Shown in pieces: positions 26,839 through 36,171 of a stretch of 64,000 nucleotides of DNA. The stretch comes from a bacterium c-19. Its GTDB lineage: Bacteria > Bacillota_I > Bacilli_A > Erysipelotrichales > Erysipelotrichaceae. The notes below the pieces were generated by a model, which was not told the origin of the DNA, searched no databases, and worked only from the letters and a program-made list of their open reading frames with translations. The DNA lies in the NCBI GenBank assembly GCA_009917405.1, contig QZED01000003.1, positions 1 through 64,000 of the forward strand. Direction: 5' to 3'. The translations under genes and the position numbers were made by a program. Each line of letters opens with the position of its first letter. Position 1 is the stretch's first letter.

Positions 26839-28152
26839 TTATTTAAGTTTGGAAAGCAACACGACACTTTCAACATGCTGTGTCTGAGGAAACATGTCGA
26901 TCGGCTGTATCTCCTTAACCTCGTAACGTTCCTTTAAAATCGCGAGATTCTTACCCAACGTCGCAGGATTACACGAAATATAAATTAATTGCTTAATTTT
27001 ACTTTTCAATATACAATACAACATCGCATCATCAAGTCCGCTACGCGGCGGATCGACAACCAGGGTATCAATCTTGCGCTTTTTAGACAGATAAGATAGC
27101 TTATCCGCAGCGTCAGCACACAAAAAGGAAACATGTTCTGCTCCGTTGATCAAAGCATTTTCATTCGCATTAACCACAGCGTCCTTCACTTCCTCAATAC
27201 CGATGATTTCTTTCGCCTTGTCTTTCAAATACAATGAAATAGCTCCAATACCGCTGTAGGCTTCTACGATCAGATCATTATCATCTCCTACCAAGTCTGC
27301 TACAACATGATAGAGACGCTGTGCCTGTTTGGTATTCAACTGAAAGAAAGAACGGGGTGAAAGCTTCAATTCTAAATGATCAAACTTTATATGTAACTGC
27401 TTCGCACCGCCTAAATGAATCATTTTTTTGCCGAACATATCCGTTGTCTTTTTTACCGTATGATAACTTTGCCAAAGACTGACCAAACCGTCAATCTTCA
27501 TTAAATCGGCGATGCACTCTTTGCTTAAAGGCTCTTCACCACTTACGATACAAGCTTGATATGCATGATCAAAGCCACGGATAATTACTGTGCGAATCCC
27601 GCTTTTATTGTGATAATCATATGCACGTAAATGATGCGCATTCAACACTTCCACTATTTTGTAACGAATTTGCTCTAACCCCTGCTCATGCACAGCACAA
27701 TACTCTACAGCTTCAAAATAATTAGAGTTTGCCATATACATGCCGGTCGCTAAACGACGCTCCACCATTGCACAAGGAAGCTTGCACTGATTTCGGTAAC
27801 CAAGCTGTACCTCACTTCTGATAATCGGACGAATCAGCTTAGGATCAATCTGTGCATATTTAATCAGCGATTGTCGTAACAACGACTGTTTCGCTTCGAG
27901 TTGTGCATCATAATCGGCAATCATCAGCGGACAACCTCCGCACCTTGCCTGAATCTTACACGGCGGAAGCACGCGCTTCGGACTTTTCTTCAAAACCCGC
28001 TTAAGCTTACCATGCATAAACCGTTTCTGCTTATCAACGATTTCAATATCCACAACCTCACCGACAAGCGCCTGCGGGATAAACACCGGAGTATGGTCAA
28101 TATAAGCAATACCCTCTCCGTTAATTCCTGTTTTAATCACTTCAACCTTCAT
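26839..28152 (-). CDS. rlmD: 23S rRNA (uracil-C5)-methyltransferase
   Basis: 437 residues. N-terminal TRAM domain (EVIKTGINGEGIAYIDHTPVFIPQALVGE), an iron-sulfur Cys cluster (CKIQARCGGCPLM), and the SAM methyltransferase core (VEAYSGIGAISLYL, VVDPPRSGLDD, YISCNPATLGKNL with the nucleophilic Cys). It methylates a uridine of 23S rRNA using SAM; whether it is RlmD- or RlmCD-like in target range cannot be told. Its 3' end, coding for HVESVVLLSKLK, borders the accessory island. It is followed by decayed RlmD-extension sequence. Confidence 0.9.
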   Translation of the reverse strand: MKVEVIKTGINGEGIAYIDHTPVFIPQALVGEVVDIEIVDKQKRFMHGKLKRVLKKSPKRVLPPCKIQARCGGCPLMIADYDAQLEAKQSLLRQSLIKYAQIDPKLIRPIIRSEVQLGYRNQCKLPCAMVERRLATGMYMANSNYFEAVEYCAVHEQGLEQIRYKIVEVLNAHHLRAYDYHNKSGIRTVIIRGFDHAYQACIVSGEEPLSKECIADLMKIDGLVSLWQSYHTVKKTTDMFGKKMIHLGGAKQLHIKFDHLELKLSPRSFFQLNTKQAQRLYHVVADLVGDDNDLIVEAYSGIGAISLYLKDKAKEIIGIEEVKDAVVNANENALINGAEHVSFLCADAADKLSYLSKKRKIDTLVVDPPRSGLDDAMLYCILKSKIKQLIYISCNPATLGKNLAILKERYEVKEIQPIDMFPQTQHVESVVLLSKLK

Positions 28153-28191
28153 TTTACAATCCTCTTTTTCTATTAAACAAATATAAATTCT

Positions 28192-29037
28192 TTAATCCTT
28201 TATTACAAAAGGCAATCGGTTATAAACTCTCTCACATAACGCATAATATTTCACATGCTTCATCGGTAAGGTTTCTTCTTTCCCATAGCTTTCCTCAAAA
28301 ACAATGTTCAACAAGAATCCGAGATAAATCACACTGCCGATAATATAGATCACCAGCAATAACGCAACCAAAGAAGCCAAGGAGCCGTAAATACGGTTAT
28401 ATGCGATCATCTGATGAATTAATATAAACGATAAATAAAACAATATAATCATAGCGGTCGTAGTAAATAATCCACCGACCAAACCAAAGGTCAGACTGCG
28501 CTTACGAAACGATAAAGCACGATACATCAAAGAAAACACCGGCACCATAATAAGTGCACCTAATAGCGGCAGCCACGAAGGATCCACCAGATTATACAAA
28601 AATGTCGCCAAAAATACTCCGCCGATTAACAAAGCTACAAAAATAATAAACATAAATATAGATTGAATCCGAATCGAGAATTTCACTACATCTACTTTCT
28701 CATGACTGGCAGAGATCAAAAGAAATGAGTTTACACTGCGGGAAGCCAGCCAAAAGGATAAACACAATGTAGTAATGGCTGGAATAAAACCGTAATCCTT
28801 ATTCATGAATTCCATAAAAATATCTTCCACGATCGCTTGAATATCACCTGATAAATGCAGGCTGCGAAATAAATCGATCACCACATTGATATCTAAAAAA
28901 GTTCCCCATTTAAACATCATCGCAAAAATAATCAATCCCGGCGCAAGCGACAACAACAAGCCAAAGGACAATGAATACACAAACAGATTAGCTTCCGGTG
29001 ATAAAAATTCCATTATCACATCTTTCATCTTATCCAT
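28192..29037 (-). CDS. YihY/BrkB family inner membrane protein
   Basis: 281 residues with six predicted membrane helices and the family segment GFIPAITTLCLSFWLASRSVNSFLL. Once misassigned as RNase BN; real function unknown. Start supported by GAAAGGAGTG. It lies 39 bp upstream of rlmD on the same strand. Confidence 0.85.
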   Translation of the reverse strand: MDKMKDVIMEFLSPEANLFVYSLSFGLLLSLAPGLIIFAMMFKWGTFLDINVVIDLFRSLHLSGDIQAIVEDIFMEFMNKDYGFIPAITTLCLSFWLASRSVNSFLLISASHEKVDVVKFSIRIQSIFMFIIFVALLIGGVFLATFLYNLVDPSWLPLLGALIMVPVFSLMYRALSFRKRSLTFGLVGGLFTTTAMIILFYLSFILIHQMIAYNRIYGSLASLVALLLVIYIIGSVIYLGFLLNIVFEESYGKEETLPMKHVKYYALCERVYNRLPFVIKD

Positions 29038-29152
29038 GCAATCACTCCTTTCTTCGATTTTATATATACAAAACTGTTCTTAAAGTTACAGTTCTGTAAA
29101 TTCATTCAAACTCGCATCAGCTGTTGAAAATGATTATTGATTCAGACATCCG

Positions 29153-29635
29153 TTATGCCGATAAAGAACGCATATATTGTAACACGTTTGTCTGATCTTT
29201 ACTACATACAAAGATGACATAGTTTCCATAGTTTACCGTTATCGCCTGCTGAACCATCGCCTGTTGATTCACCAATCTCGCAAAAGCTGCGGCACGATCC
29301 TGCTGGTATGTTTGAAACTGCTTCATAATATCTTTTTGATGCTGATCCTTCGCATGAACAATGACGATTTCCTCACATGCGGCATCTGACAATGCTCTAC
29401 GAATCAAGACTTCCTCGCAGAATGAATCTTCAATTCCGTAAAGCATTTCAGCTTCTTGAATACTGTAGGATTCCAAAAGAGGATCTATATTCCATTCTTT
29501 TGCGGAAATTTTCTCATCGATTACATCGGACAGTACTGTCATATTTAATGAATCGTCATGAAAGTTTCCGACCGATGCCCTACATCCTGAAGTAATCAAC
29601 ATTAAACAAAAACACAAGCATACCCATAGTTTCAT
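29153..29635 (-). CDS. DUF4358-type lipoprotein
   Basis: 160 residues from the ATG at 29635 (MKLWVCLCFCLMLITSGC), chosen because ACGGAGCGG precedes it and the lipobox ITSGC then ends a normal-length signal peptide. The mature part has the DUF4358 pattern (MLYGIEDSFCEEVLIRRALSD, a helical DQHQKDIMKQFQTYQQDRAA, then VNYGNYVIFVCSKD). Role unknown; such genes often neighbour membrane-bound acyltransferases, none of which is here. Confidence 0.7.
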   Translation of the reverse strand: MKLWVCLCFCLMLITSGCRASVGNFHDDSLNMTVLSDVIDEKISAKEWNIDPLLESYSIQEAEMLYGIEDSFCEEVLIRRALSDAACEEIVIVHAKDQHQKDIMKQFQTYQQDRAAAFARLVNQQAMVQQAITVNYGNYVIFVCSKDQTNVLQYMRSLSA

Positions 29636-29744
29636 ATCATCCGCTCCGTTCATTTTGTTTCTCATGTACTCTGCACACTAATCAGTAAATTCTTTTATTT
29701 TTTTCAGGTTAAAGCCTTGCTCCTGTAACTAACATATGAAAAAG

Positions 29745-29771
29745 AATAAAAAAAATAAGCACTTCTGCTTA
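29745..29771 (-). terminator. Terminator of the pyrophosphatase-like gene
   Basis: TAAGCA (29756-29761) and TGCTTA (29766-29771) form a perfect stem; on the minus strand it is followed by a run of eight T. Confidence 0.75.
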
Positions 29772-29775
29772 CTTT

Positions 29776-30165
29776 TTAATCATTTTGCGCCCATTCAGGA
29801 ACTTCATTACCGCGATGAATCATAATAGCCTTTTGAAATTCAGTTTGATTCAAAAACGCTAAGACTTCATGTTCCTCTTCTTCACTGCATCCGATCAACA
29901 GTTTCACTTCGCAGTCCTTTTTTAAAATATCGGCACTTACAACAATGGCTCCAACTTGATTGGATTTCTGCGATCCTTTAAATACATCGATCGGAGCCTG
30001 ATCACTTCCGGTAGTATCACTTAAATATCCATAGTCTACTGGATAAACTAAATTAGAATATTTATAATGTACAGTATTACGGGGGCGATCAACAACCAAT
30101 TTAGACGAAAAAAACAGTGTATCTAATTTCTGCCAAAAAAAAGCGTTATTTTCTAAACTATTCAT
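29776..30165 (-). CDS. Inorganic pyrophosphatase-like protein
   Basis: 129 residues from the ATG at 30165 (MNSLENNAFFWQKL), chosen for the strong GAGGAGGAAGC just upstream. It carries family I pyrophosphatase features in a shortened frame: VVDRPRNTVHYKYSNLVYPVDYGYL, the acidic segment DQAPIDVF and LKKDCEVKLLIGCSEEE. Shorter than typical PPases (about 170), as in a group of Clostridia/Lactobacillales homologues annotated as pyrophosphatase. Activity is uncertain because some acidic ligands are moved or absent. Confidence 0.7.
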   Translation of the reverse strand: MNSLENNAFFWQKLDTLFFSSKLVVDRPRNTVHYKYSNLVYPVDYGYLSDTTGSDQAPIDVFKGSQKSNQVGAIVVSADILKKDCEVKLLIGCSEEEEHEVLAFLNQTEFQKAIMIHRGNEVPEWAQND

Positions 30166-30375
30166 ATTGCTTCCTCCTCGTTGATCCGCTTCGTATAATT
30201 TCAAATTTAAGCTGTTTGCTACAGTATATGCAAATACCTTGGGTATGGTTCTTTCCCCATAATAATTGAAGCAAACATTCTAATGTGCTATATTATTATA
30301 CTGTTTATGAAAGAAATTATCAATCTTTTTCTTTCACTTTCATTACTTTTTCATTCCATTCTCAATAAAAATGAC

Positions 30376-30410
30376 AGAAAAAGCAGTGACTGAATGAAAA
30401 AGTCACCGCT
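30376..30410 (-). terminator. Terminator of the metal-ATPase operon
   Basis: On the minus strand AGCGGTGACT pairs with AGTCACTGCT around a 9-nt loop and runs into TTTTTCT. Confidence 0.8.
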
Positions 30411-30420
30411 GATACTGCTG

Positions 30421-32685
30421 TTAAGCCTTCAAAGCTCTCATAGAATTCATTACGGCAAGCAATGTAACTCCGACATCGGCAAACACGCCCATCCACATGG
30501 TAGATAAACCGAATACTGTTAATAACAGTACCGCTCCCTTTACTGCAAGTGAGAATATGATATTTTGGCGAAGAATGCGTTTGGTACGTTTAGAAATTTG
30601 AACAGCTTGTGCTAAGGCAATCGGATCATCTTTCATTAAGACGACATCGGCTGCCTCAATTGCCGCATCGGAACCGATTCCGCCCATCGCTACTCCGATA
30701 TCTGCTCGTGCCAAGACCGGCGCATCATTGATTCCGTCACCGACAAAGGCAAGACGACCGTGATGATCGCGCATAAGCTCTTCCACTTTTTCGACCTTTT
30801 GTTCAGGCAAAAGCTGCGCATATACAGCATCCATGCCTAATTCCTTTCCCACTACCTGTGCGACTTCGTTTCGATCGCCGCTTAACATGATACATTGAGA
30901 AACACCCATTTTTTTCAGTTCTTGTATTGCTTGGCGACTGTGTTCCTTTATTTCATCATTAATTACAATGTAGCCGAGATATACCGAATCGGCGGCGATA
31001 TGAATAATCGTTCCGATCGGCGTATTTGTTTCATAGGGAAGCTGTAGCTGTTCCATTAATTTATGATTGCCCAAATATAGCTCTTTTTGATCCATTTTAC
31101 AATGAATTCCGCGTCCGCTGATTTCTTCAAAATCGGAAATGCGTTCTTTTTGAATCGGTTTACCGTATGCCGTACTAATTGATTTCGCTATCGGATGATT
31201 GGAATAAGCTTCGCCATAGGCACCCAATTCCAACAATTCTGCTTCTGTCAACTTTGATGAGTAAATACCGCTTACGGTAAAGCTTCCTTTTGTCAAGGTA
31301 CCGGTTTTATCAAACACAACGGTATCGACCGTATCCAATGCTTCTAAATAATTTCCGCCTTTGACAAGAATACCTTGTCTACCTGCGCCGCCGATACCGG
31401 CAAATAATCCGAGCGGCACGGATACGACAAGCGCACAAGGACATGATACAACAAGGAAGGTCAAGGCGCGATAAAGCCATTGATCAAATAATGCATTGTC
31501 AAGCAGAAGCATCGGAAGCAATAACACAAGCAATGCACTGCCTACGACAAGCGGTGTATAAATACGCGCAAATTTCGTTATGAATTTTTCTACCGGTGCT
31601 TTTTTACTGCCGGCATTTTCCACCAACTCTAAAATTCGTGAGACACTGCTTTGAGCGAATTCACGCGTAACCCGCACCTGTATCAAACCGTTTAGATTCA
31701 CACTTCCTGCCAAGATTTCATCGCCTGCTTCAACCTCTCTCGGTAAGCTTTCCCCGCTCAGTGCCGAGGTATCCAGTGATGTTTCCCCTTGAATCAAAAT
31801 CCCGTCTAATGCCACACGCTCACCGGGTCTGATCACCATAATATCCCCAATCGCTGCTTCTTCCGGAGACAGTCTGATCTCACGACCGTCCTTAAGCACA
31901 TTCGCATATTCTGCACGTATATCCATTAAGGAAGAAATTGATCGACGTGAACGATTTACCGCATAGGACTGGAATAATTCACCGATTTCATAAAACACCA
32001 TAACTGCGCTGCCTTCTGCCCATTCGCCGATCACAAACGCTCCGAACGCCGCTATCGTCATTAAAAAGTTTTCATCAAACCATTCCCTGTGCCATAAGTT
32101 GCGCAATGCCTTTATGACTACCGGAAATCCCGAAACAATAAGCGCTGCCGCAAAAAACAGCTTTTCAGCCATAACGATGCCGAAAACAAACAGTACCAAA
32201 GCAATCGCTAAACGCAAAAGCTCCCTTGTTTGCACATGATGTGTTTCATCGTTTGTCGCTTCTTTATGATCATACGGTGTGATTAACACTCCCGGTTCTG
32301 CTTCGTTCGCAATATTCTGTAATTGTTTTTGCAAATCCTGTAAATCAACAGCATGACGTATCTTTACAAATAACAGTGAGCTTGAAAAGTTCAAAGCGGC
32401 ATCTTCAACACCGTCTGCTTTTTTAATCGCATTTTCTACCTTTTGCGCACAGTTTGCACAGTCAAGATTCGCTACCTTAAACTTAACCGCGCCGCTGATC
32501 GTTCTTTCTGTATGGGGATGTGGATGCTCATGGTCACAAGCACAACTGCCGTGATGACAGTGAGAATCATTATGATCATGATGAGAATGATCTGATTCAT
32601 GCATATACTCATGTTCCGTTTCATGACAGTGACCGCAATCATGATGATGCGAGTGGTTTTTGATATTTTCTTGTTTCTGATTCAT
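30421..32685 (-). CDS. cadA: Cd/Zn/Co-type heavy metal P1B ATPase
   Basis: 754 residues. Residues 1-60 are strikingly His/Cys-rich (repeated HSHHHDCGHCHE-type clusters), followed by an HMA domain (NLDCANCAQKVE). The ATPase core shows the CPC metal site (VVSCPCALVVS), VVFDKTGTLTKG with the phosphorylated Asp, the SNHPIAKSI HP motif, and VGDGINDAPVLARADIGVAMG. CPC plus the C-terminal GVTLLAVMNSMR helix is the P1B-2 (Cd/Zn/Pb) pattern. Acts as a membrane exporter. It is 45 bp downstream of its presumed CadC-like repressor. Confidence 0.9.
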   Translation of the reverse strand: MNQKQENIKNHSHHHDCGHCHETEHEYMHESDHSHHDHNDSHCHHGSCACDHEHPHPHTERTISGAVKFKVANLDCANCAQKVENAIKKADGVEDAALNFSSSLLFVKIRHAVDLQDLQKQLQNIANEAEPGVLITPYDHKEATNDETHHVQTRELLRLAIALVLFVFGIVMAEKLFFAAALIVSGFPVVIKALRNLWHREWFDENFLMTIAAFGAFVIGEWAEGSAVMVFYEIGELFQSYAVNRSRRSISSLMDIRAEYANVLKDGREIRLSPEEAAIGDIMVIRPGERVALDGILIQGETSLDTSALSGESLPREVEAGDEILAGSVNLNGLIQVRVTREFAQSSVSRILELVENAGSKKAPVEKFITKFARIYTPLVVGSALLVLLLPMLLLDNALFDQWLYRALTFLVVSCPCALVVSVPLGLFAGIGGAGRQGILVKGGNYLEALDTVDTVVFDKTGTLTKGSFTVSGIYSSKLTEAELLELGAYGEAYSNHPIAKSISTAYGKPIQKERISDFEEISGRGIHCKMDQKELYLGNHKLMEQLQLPYETNTPIGTIIHIAADSVYLGYIVINDEIKEHSRQAIQELKKMGVSQCIMLSGDRNEVAQVVGKELGMDAVYAQLLPEQKVEKVEELMRDHHGRLAFVGDGINDAPVLARADIGVAMGGIGSDAAIEAADVVLMKDDPIALAQAVQISKRTKRILRQNIIFSLAVKGAVLLLTVFGLSTMWMGVFADVGVTLLAVMNSMRALKA

Positions 32686-32730
32686 AAAATCATCTCCTGT
32701 TCTTCTTGATTATTTCTGATTACTTTCATT

Positions 32731-33102
32731 TTATCGATCTACATGTAATGATTCGATAATATGTTCCATTCCGGCATTATATATCATTTGAATATGCTCA
32801 TCATCTAAAGAATAAAAAATGTTTTTACCTTCTCTGCGATATTTAATAATACGGTTTTGTCTTAAAACACTTAACTGATGAGAAACAGCGGAATGAGTCA
32901 TTGATAAGATCTCTGCAATATCACAAACACATAATTCCCGCTGAAACAACAAACTCAATATTTTTAAACGTGTCGGATCCGCAAACATTTTAAACAACTC
33001 AGACAGCGTTTGATACTGCACATGTGCCGGCATTGTTTCTTTCAGCTTTGTAACGACCTGCGGATGTACCTCTACAACATCACAACATAATGTTTTCTTC
33101 AT
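32731..33102 (-). CDS. ArsR/SmtB-family metal-sensing repressor, CadC-like
   Basis: 123 residues from the ATG at 33102 (MKKTLCCDVVEVHP), chosen over an upstream start for the AAGAGGTGAT ribosome-binding site. The wHTH is AEILSMTHSAVSHQLSVLRQ. Metal sites: N-terminal Cys pair plus ELCVCD in helix 3 (CadC alpha3N type) and DDEHIQMIYNAGMEHIIE in the last helix (alpha5 type), so both classes of site may be present. Expected to release DNA on Cd/Pb/Zn binding and derepress itself and the ATPase. Confidence 0.88.
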   Translation of the reverse strand: MKKTLCCDVVEVHPQVVTKLKETMPAHVQYQTLSELFKMFADPTRLKILSLLFQRELCVCDIAEILSMTHSAVSHQLSVLRQNRIIKYRREGKNIFYSLDDEHIQMIYNAGMEHIIESLHVDR

Positions 33103-33120
33103 ATTATCACCTCTTATTTT

Positions 33121-33149
33121 ATTATATGTTATATATGAACGATTGTTCA
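33121..33149 (-). promoter_or_regulatory. Promoter of the metal-resistance operon
   Basis: On the minus strand TGAACA (-35) and TATAAT (-10, plus positions 33121-33126) are separated by 17 bp. The operator at 33131-33154 covers the -35 and spacer. Confidence 0.6.
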
Positions 33150-33154
33150 TATAT
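33131..33154. promoter_or_regulatory. ArsR/SmtB-type operator
   Basis: A perfect 10-bp inverted repeat, ATATATGAAC-GATT-GTTCATATAT, closely resembling known SmtB/CadC operators. Binding here would block the promoter directly. Confidence 0.85.
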
Positions 33155-33203
33155 AATTATATTCTTTTTTTATAAAATGTAAAGAGTTTTTTATAAAACA
33201 GCA

Positions 33204-33231
33204 TAAAAAAAGCACAAGATCATCTTATGCT
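33204..33231 (-). terminator. Terminator of the glycerate kinase gene
   Basis: On the minus strand AGCATAAGA pairs with TCTTGTGCT around TGA and is followed by seven T. Confidence 0.75.
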
Positions 33232-33239
33232 TTCATGCT

Positions 33240-34379
33240 TCAAAGTCGTCCCTGTATTGAGACAATCGTTTTCATAATGGTATAAACAGCCGCTTCCATT
33301 TTTTCTCCTGCCTGATCCAGCGCCTGTTGAAATGACATTGCGCGATCTGCGATACTGAAAATACCGATAAAGCCTAAATCATATAATTCCTGATAACCGA
33401 GACCCAGTGCACCACTGATACAAAGCGTTGGTTTGCGGTAACGATTCGCAATTTCTAATACCCCTACCGGTACTTTTCCATAAATCGTCTGTCGATCACT
33501 TTGTCCTTCGCCGGTTATGACAAGATCACATGCTTGAATCGCTTGTTCAATATCGCAATATTGAAACAATAACTGAATGCCGGAAACCATCTTGGCATGT
33601 AATATCCCGATTACTACAGAACCGATACCGCCGGCAGCGCCGCCGCCTTCATAAGCGTTAATATCAATATCTAAATAACGCTGTATTTGATCGCGATAAT
33701 TATGCATGGCTTCATCCACCTGTTTGATTTGGTTCGGATAAAAACCCTTTTGTTTACCGAACACATAGGTAGCGCCGTTTTCCCCCAATAAATGATTTTT
33801 CACATCACAAGCAGCGATAATTTCAATCCCATCCAAACGATTCAGACGATTAAAATCAATATATTTTATTTTATCTAAATTCACAGCCTGCGGTGATAAA
33901 TATTTATGCCTGTTGTCATAGAAGCGGCATCCCAATGCCTGTAAAAGTCCCATACCTCCATCATTGGTAGCGCTGCCGCCTAAGGCGAGAATTATTTTTT
34001 TACAGCCACGATTCACCGCATCCAGCATTACCGTACCTACACCGAAGCTGGAACCGAAAAACGGTGTACGTCGTTCTTTAGGTGTCATGCTTAAACCAAT
34101 AATTGATGCAACTTCGATCACTGCCGTTTGACCGTTCTCTATCAATGCATATTCTGTAATGATTTTTTTACCGTAAGCATCCGTTGCGCCGGTTTTTACC
34201 ATAATACCCTGACAGCTTTTCGCAAATGCTTCCGCGCTGCCCTCACCACCGTCTCCGATTGCATAAGAGATGACATCAATCGTGTCGTCAAAGCGGTGAA
34301 TTCCCTGTTCCACATGGTAAGCAACCTCTTCTGATTTTAAACAGCCTTTAAACGAATCGCAGGCAACCACTACTTTCAT
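33240..34379 (-). CDS. Glycerate kinase, GlxK/GarK family
   Basis: 379 residues, family length. Starts KVVVACDSFKGCLKSEEVA, with GDGGEGSAEAF, the nucleotide-site run LALGGSATNDGGMGLLQALG and DLVITGEGQSDRQT. Phosphorylates glycerate to 2-phosphoglycerate, feeding glycolysis. GGAGTGATAAT precedes the start. It is 10 bp after the alanine symporter gene on the same strand, so they may be co-transcribed. Confidence 0.92.
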   Translation of the reverse strand: MKVVVACDSFKGCLKSEEVAYHVEQGIHRFDDTIDVISYAIGDGGEGSAEAFAKSCQGIMVKTGATDAYGKKIITEYALIENGQTAVIEVASIIGLSMTPKERRTPFFGSSFGVGTVMLDAVNRGCKKIILALGGSATNDGGMGLLQALGCRFYDNRHKYLSPQAVNLDKIKYIDFNRLNRLDGIEIIAACDVKNHLLGENGATYVFGKQKGFYPNQIKQVDEAMHNYRDQIQRYLDIDINAYEGGGAAGGIGSVVIGILHAKMVSGIQLLFQYCDIEQAIQACDLVITGEGQSDRQTIYGKVPVGVLEIANRYRKPTLCISGALGLGYQELYDLGFIGIFSIADRAMSFQQALDQAGEKMEAAVYTIMKTIVSIQGRL

Positions 34380-34389
34380 ATTATCACTC

Positions 34390-35730
34390 CTATGAATTCT
34401 TCAGATACTCTTTGGTACATTTTACCACAATCCCATGTAAAATTACCAGTGAAATTAAATTAGGAATTGCCATTAATCCGTTCAAGGTATCGGCAAGTTC
34501 CCATACATAGTGCAGTTCCATCATTGAACCGACAATAATCAAACCTAAAAATATAAGCTGATACAGCGGTAAGATCCACTTTGCAGTGAATAGATAACGG
34601 ATGCATTCCTGTGCATAAAAGTACCAGCCTAAAATGGAAGGTATCGCAAACGCGACAATGGAAACCGCAAATAAAATCCCCCCGAAAGCTCCGAAGCTTT
34701 GTTCAAAGCAAGCGATTGATAATGATACACCATCTAATCCTTGATCTAACAGTCCACTTGTCAAAATCACCATTGCCGTCAATGTACAAACCACAATCGT
34801 ATCAAAGAACACTTCAAAAATCCCCCAAAATCCCTGTTCAACCGCAGAAACCTTTTCTACAGCCGCATGTGAAATCGGTGAGCTTCCCATACCCGCTTCA
34901 TTAGAGAAAACACCGCGGGAAACTCCATAATGAATTGCTTGGGTGATCGCAAACCCGCCGATTCCACCGACTGCCGACGAGAAGCTAAAGGCATCTTGAA
35001 ACACTTCGATCACTGCCGGAAGCAATCGATCCTTTTGTATGACTAACATATAAATACATGCCGCAACATAACAAACAGAAATGATCGGTATCGCAATCTC
35101 ATTCACCTTCATAATACGTTTTGCACTGCCTAAGATCACAGCCCCGACAATTAGCGCTGTGATACAGCCGATTAACCATGACGGGATCGGCAGATAAGCT
35201 TGAACACTTTTGGTAATTGTATTGGCGGGTGTCACATTTCCGATACCAAACGATGCAAATAAGCATAAAAGCGCAAAGATTACTGCCAAAAGGCGCATAT
35301 GACAGCCATATTCCAGTGTCATCATCGGGCCGCCCAAATATTGCCCGTCCTTTTGTCTTTTACGAAAGACGATCGCCAGTACAACCTCACCATATTTGGT
35401 CATCATGCCAAAAAAAGCACTCACCCACATCCAAAAAAGCGCTCCCGCTCCTCCCATCGTAATCGCTGTCGCAACACCGATCACACTGCCCACGCCGAGC
35501 GTACCTGCCAATGCCGTCGCTACTGCCTGAAAAGAAGTTACCCCTTGCGATTTTGTTTCTTTAGAAAACAGAGAGCCGATTGTCTTTTGATAAATCAACC
35601 GCAAATGCGTAAACGGTAAAAAACGACAGCGTACCAAGAGTAAAGCACCGCTGAACAACAGAAAAAAAATCATTCCCTTTCCCCATACAAAGCTGTTGAT
35701 TCGCTCATTAATCATCCATAATTTATCCAT
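34390..35730 (-). CDS. Alanine/glycine:cation symporter (AGCS family)
   Basis: 446 residues from the ATG at 35730 (MDKLWMINERINSFVWG), preferred because AAAAGGACT precedes it; a start 54 bp upstream would have no ribosome-binding site. Around ten membrane helices. Family signatures: FQAVATALAGTLGVGSVIGV, ALFWMWVSAFFGMMTKYGEV, YLGGPMMTLEYG and VFSNEAGMGSSPISHAA. Sodium-coupled uptake of alanine or glycine at the cytoplasmic membrane. Confidence 0.92.
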   Translation of the reverse strand: MDKLWMINERINSFVWGKGMIFFLLFSGALLLVRCRFLPFTHLRLIYQKTIGSLFSKETKSQGVTSFQAVATALAGTLGVGSVIGVATAITMGGAGALFWMWVSAFFGMMTKYGEVVLAIVFRKRQKDGQYLGGPMMTLEYGCHMRLLAVIFALLCLFASFGIGNVTPANTITKSVQAYLPIPSWLIGCITALIVGAVILGSAKRIMKVNEIAIPIISVCYVAACIYMLVIQKDRLLPAVIEVFQDAFSFSSAVGGIGGFAITQAIHYGVSRGVFSNEAGMGSSPISHAAVEKVSAVEQGFWGIFEVFFDTIVVCTLTAMVILTSGLLDQGLDGVSLSIACFEQSFGAFGGILFAVSIVAFAIPSILGWYFYAQECIRYLFTAKWILPLYQLIFLGLIIVGSMMELHYVWELADTLNGLMAIPNLISLVILHGIVVKCTKEYLKNS

Positions 35731-35748
35731 ATAAGTCCTTTTTCCTTT

Positions 35749-36030
35749 CCTATATAATATATATTCGAAATTATCACTGCACATACCTAATCACATGATT
35801 CTATCAAACGATCATTTCCAAATATCAATCTAATAAGGATATAACTAATGCTTTTCTTTCACACTATTTTTTAACTGCATTTTCTGTTTGATCCTACATA
35901 TTTTTATCTCTTCTCTTTCCTATATAATATATAGACATGACAGAAACTACTGTATTTTAAATAAAATAGCGTATCTCAATCGTTTGATAATTGTCGCGCA
36001 TATCTGTTCATTTATCCTATATAATATAAG
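35749..36030. repeat. Three near-palindromic CCTATATAATATA elements in a gene-free gap
   Basis: CCTATATAATATA occurs at 35749, 35919 and 36016; the second continues to ATAG, giving a near-palindrome CCTATATAATATATAG, and the third ends AAGG. All are preceded by a T/C-rich stretch. The 35785-36171 gap between the symporter and the glycosyltransferase holds no gene. They may be -10 elements or operator sites. Confidence 0.4.
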
Positions 36031-36140
36031 GAAAGCACTCGCATCGGTTCTAAAACCGTATCATGAATTAACTACACAATTAAAGTAATTCCATAAAAGA
36101 GCTAATCACATAATATAACCGTTTATTTTTTATGCAGTTT

Positions 36141-36149
36141 TGTTATAAT
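36141..36149 (+). promoter_or_regulatory. Extended -10 promoter of the glycosyltransferase gene
   Basis: TGTTATAAT lies 23 bp before the GTG start; no good -35. Confidence 0.5.
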
Positions 36150-36171
36150 AAATAGGAAGGAGGACGGCAAT

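Noticed and set aside
29153-29635. Possible toxin-antitoxin component because of small size and isolated position
   Set aside because: A clear lipoprotein signal peptide and DUF4358-like pattern explain it better.
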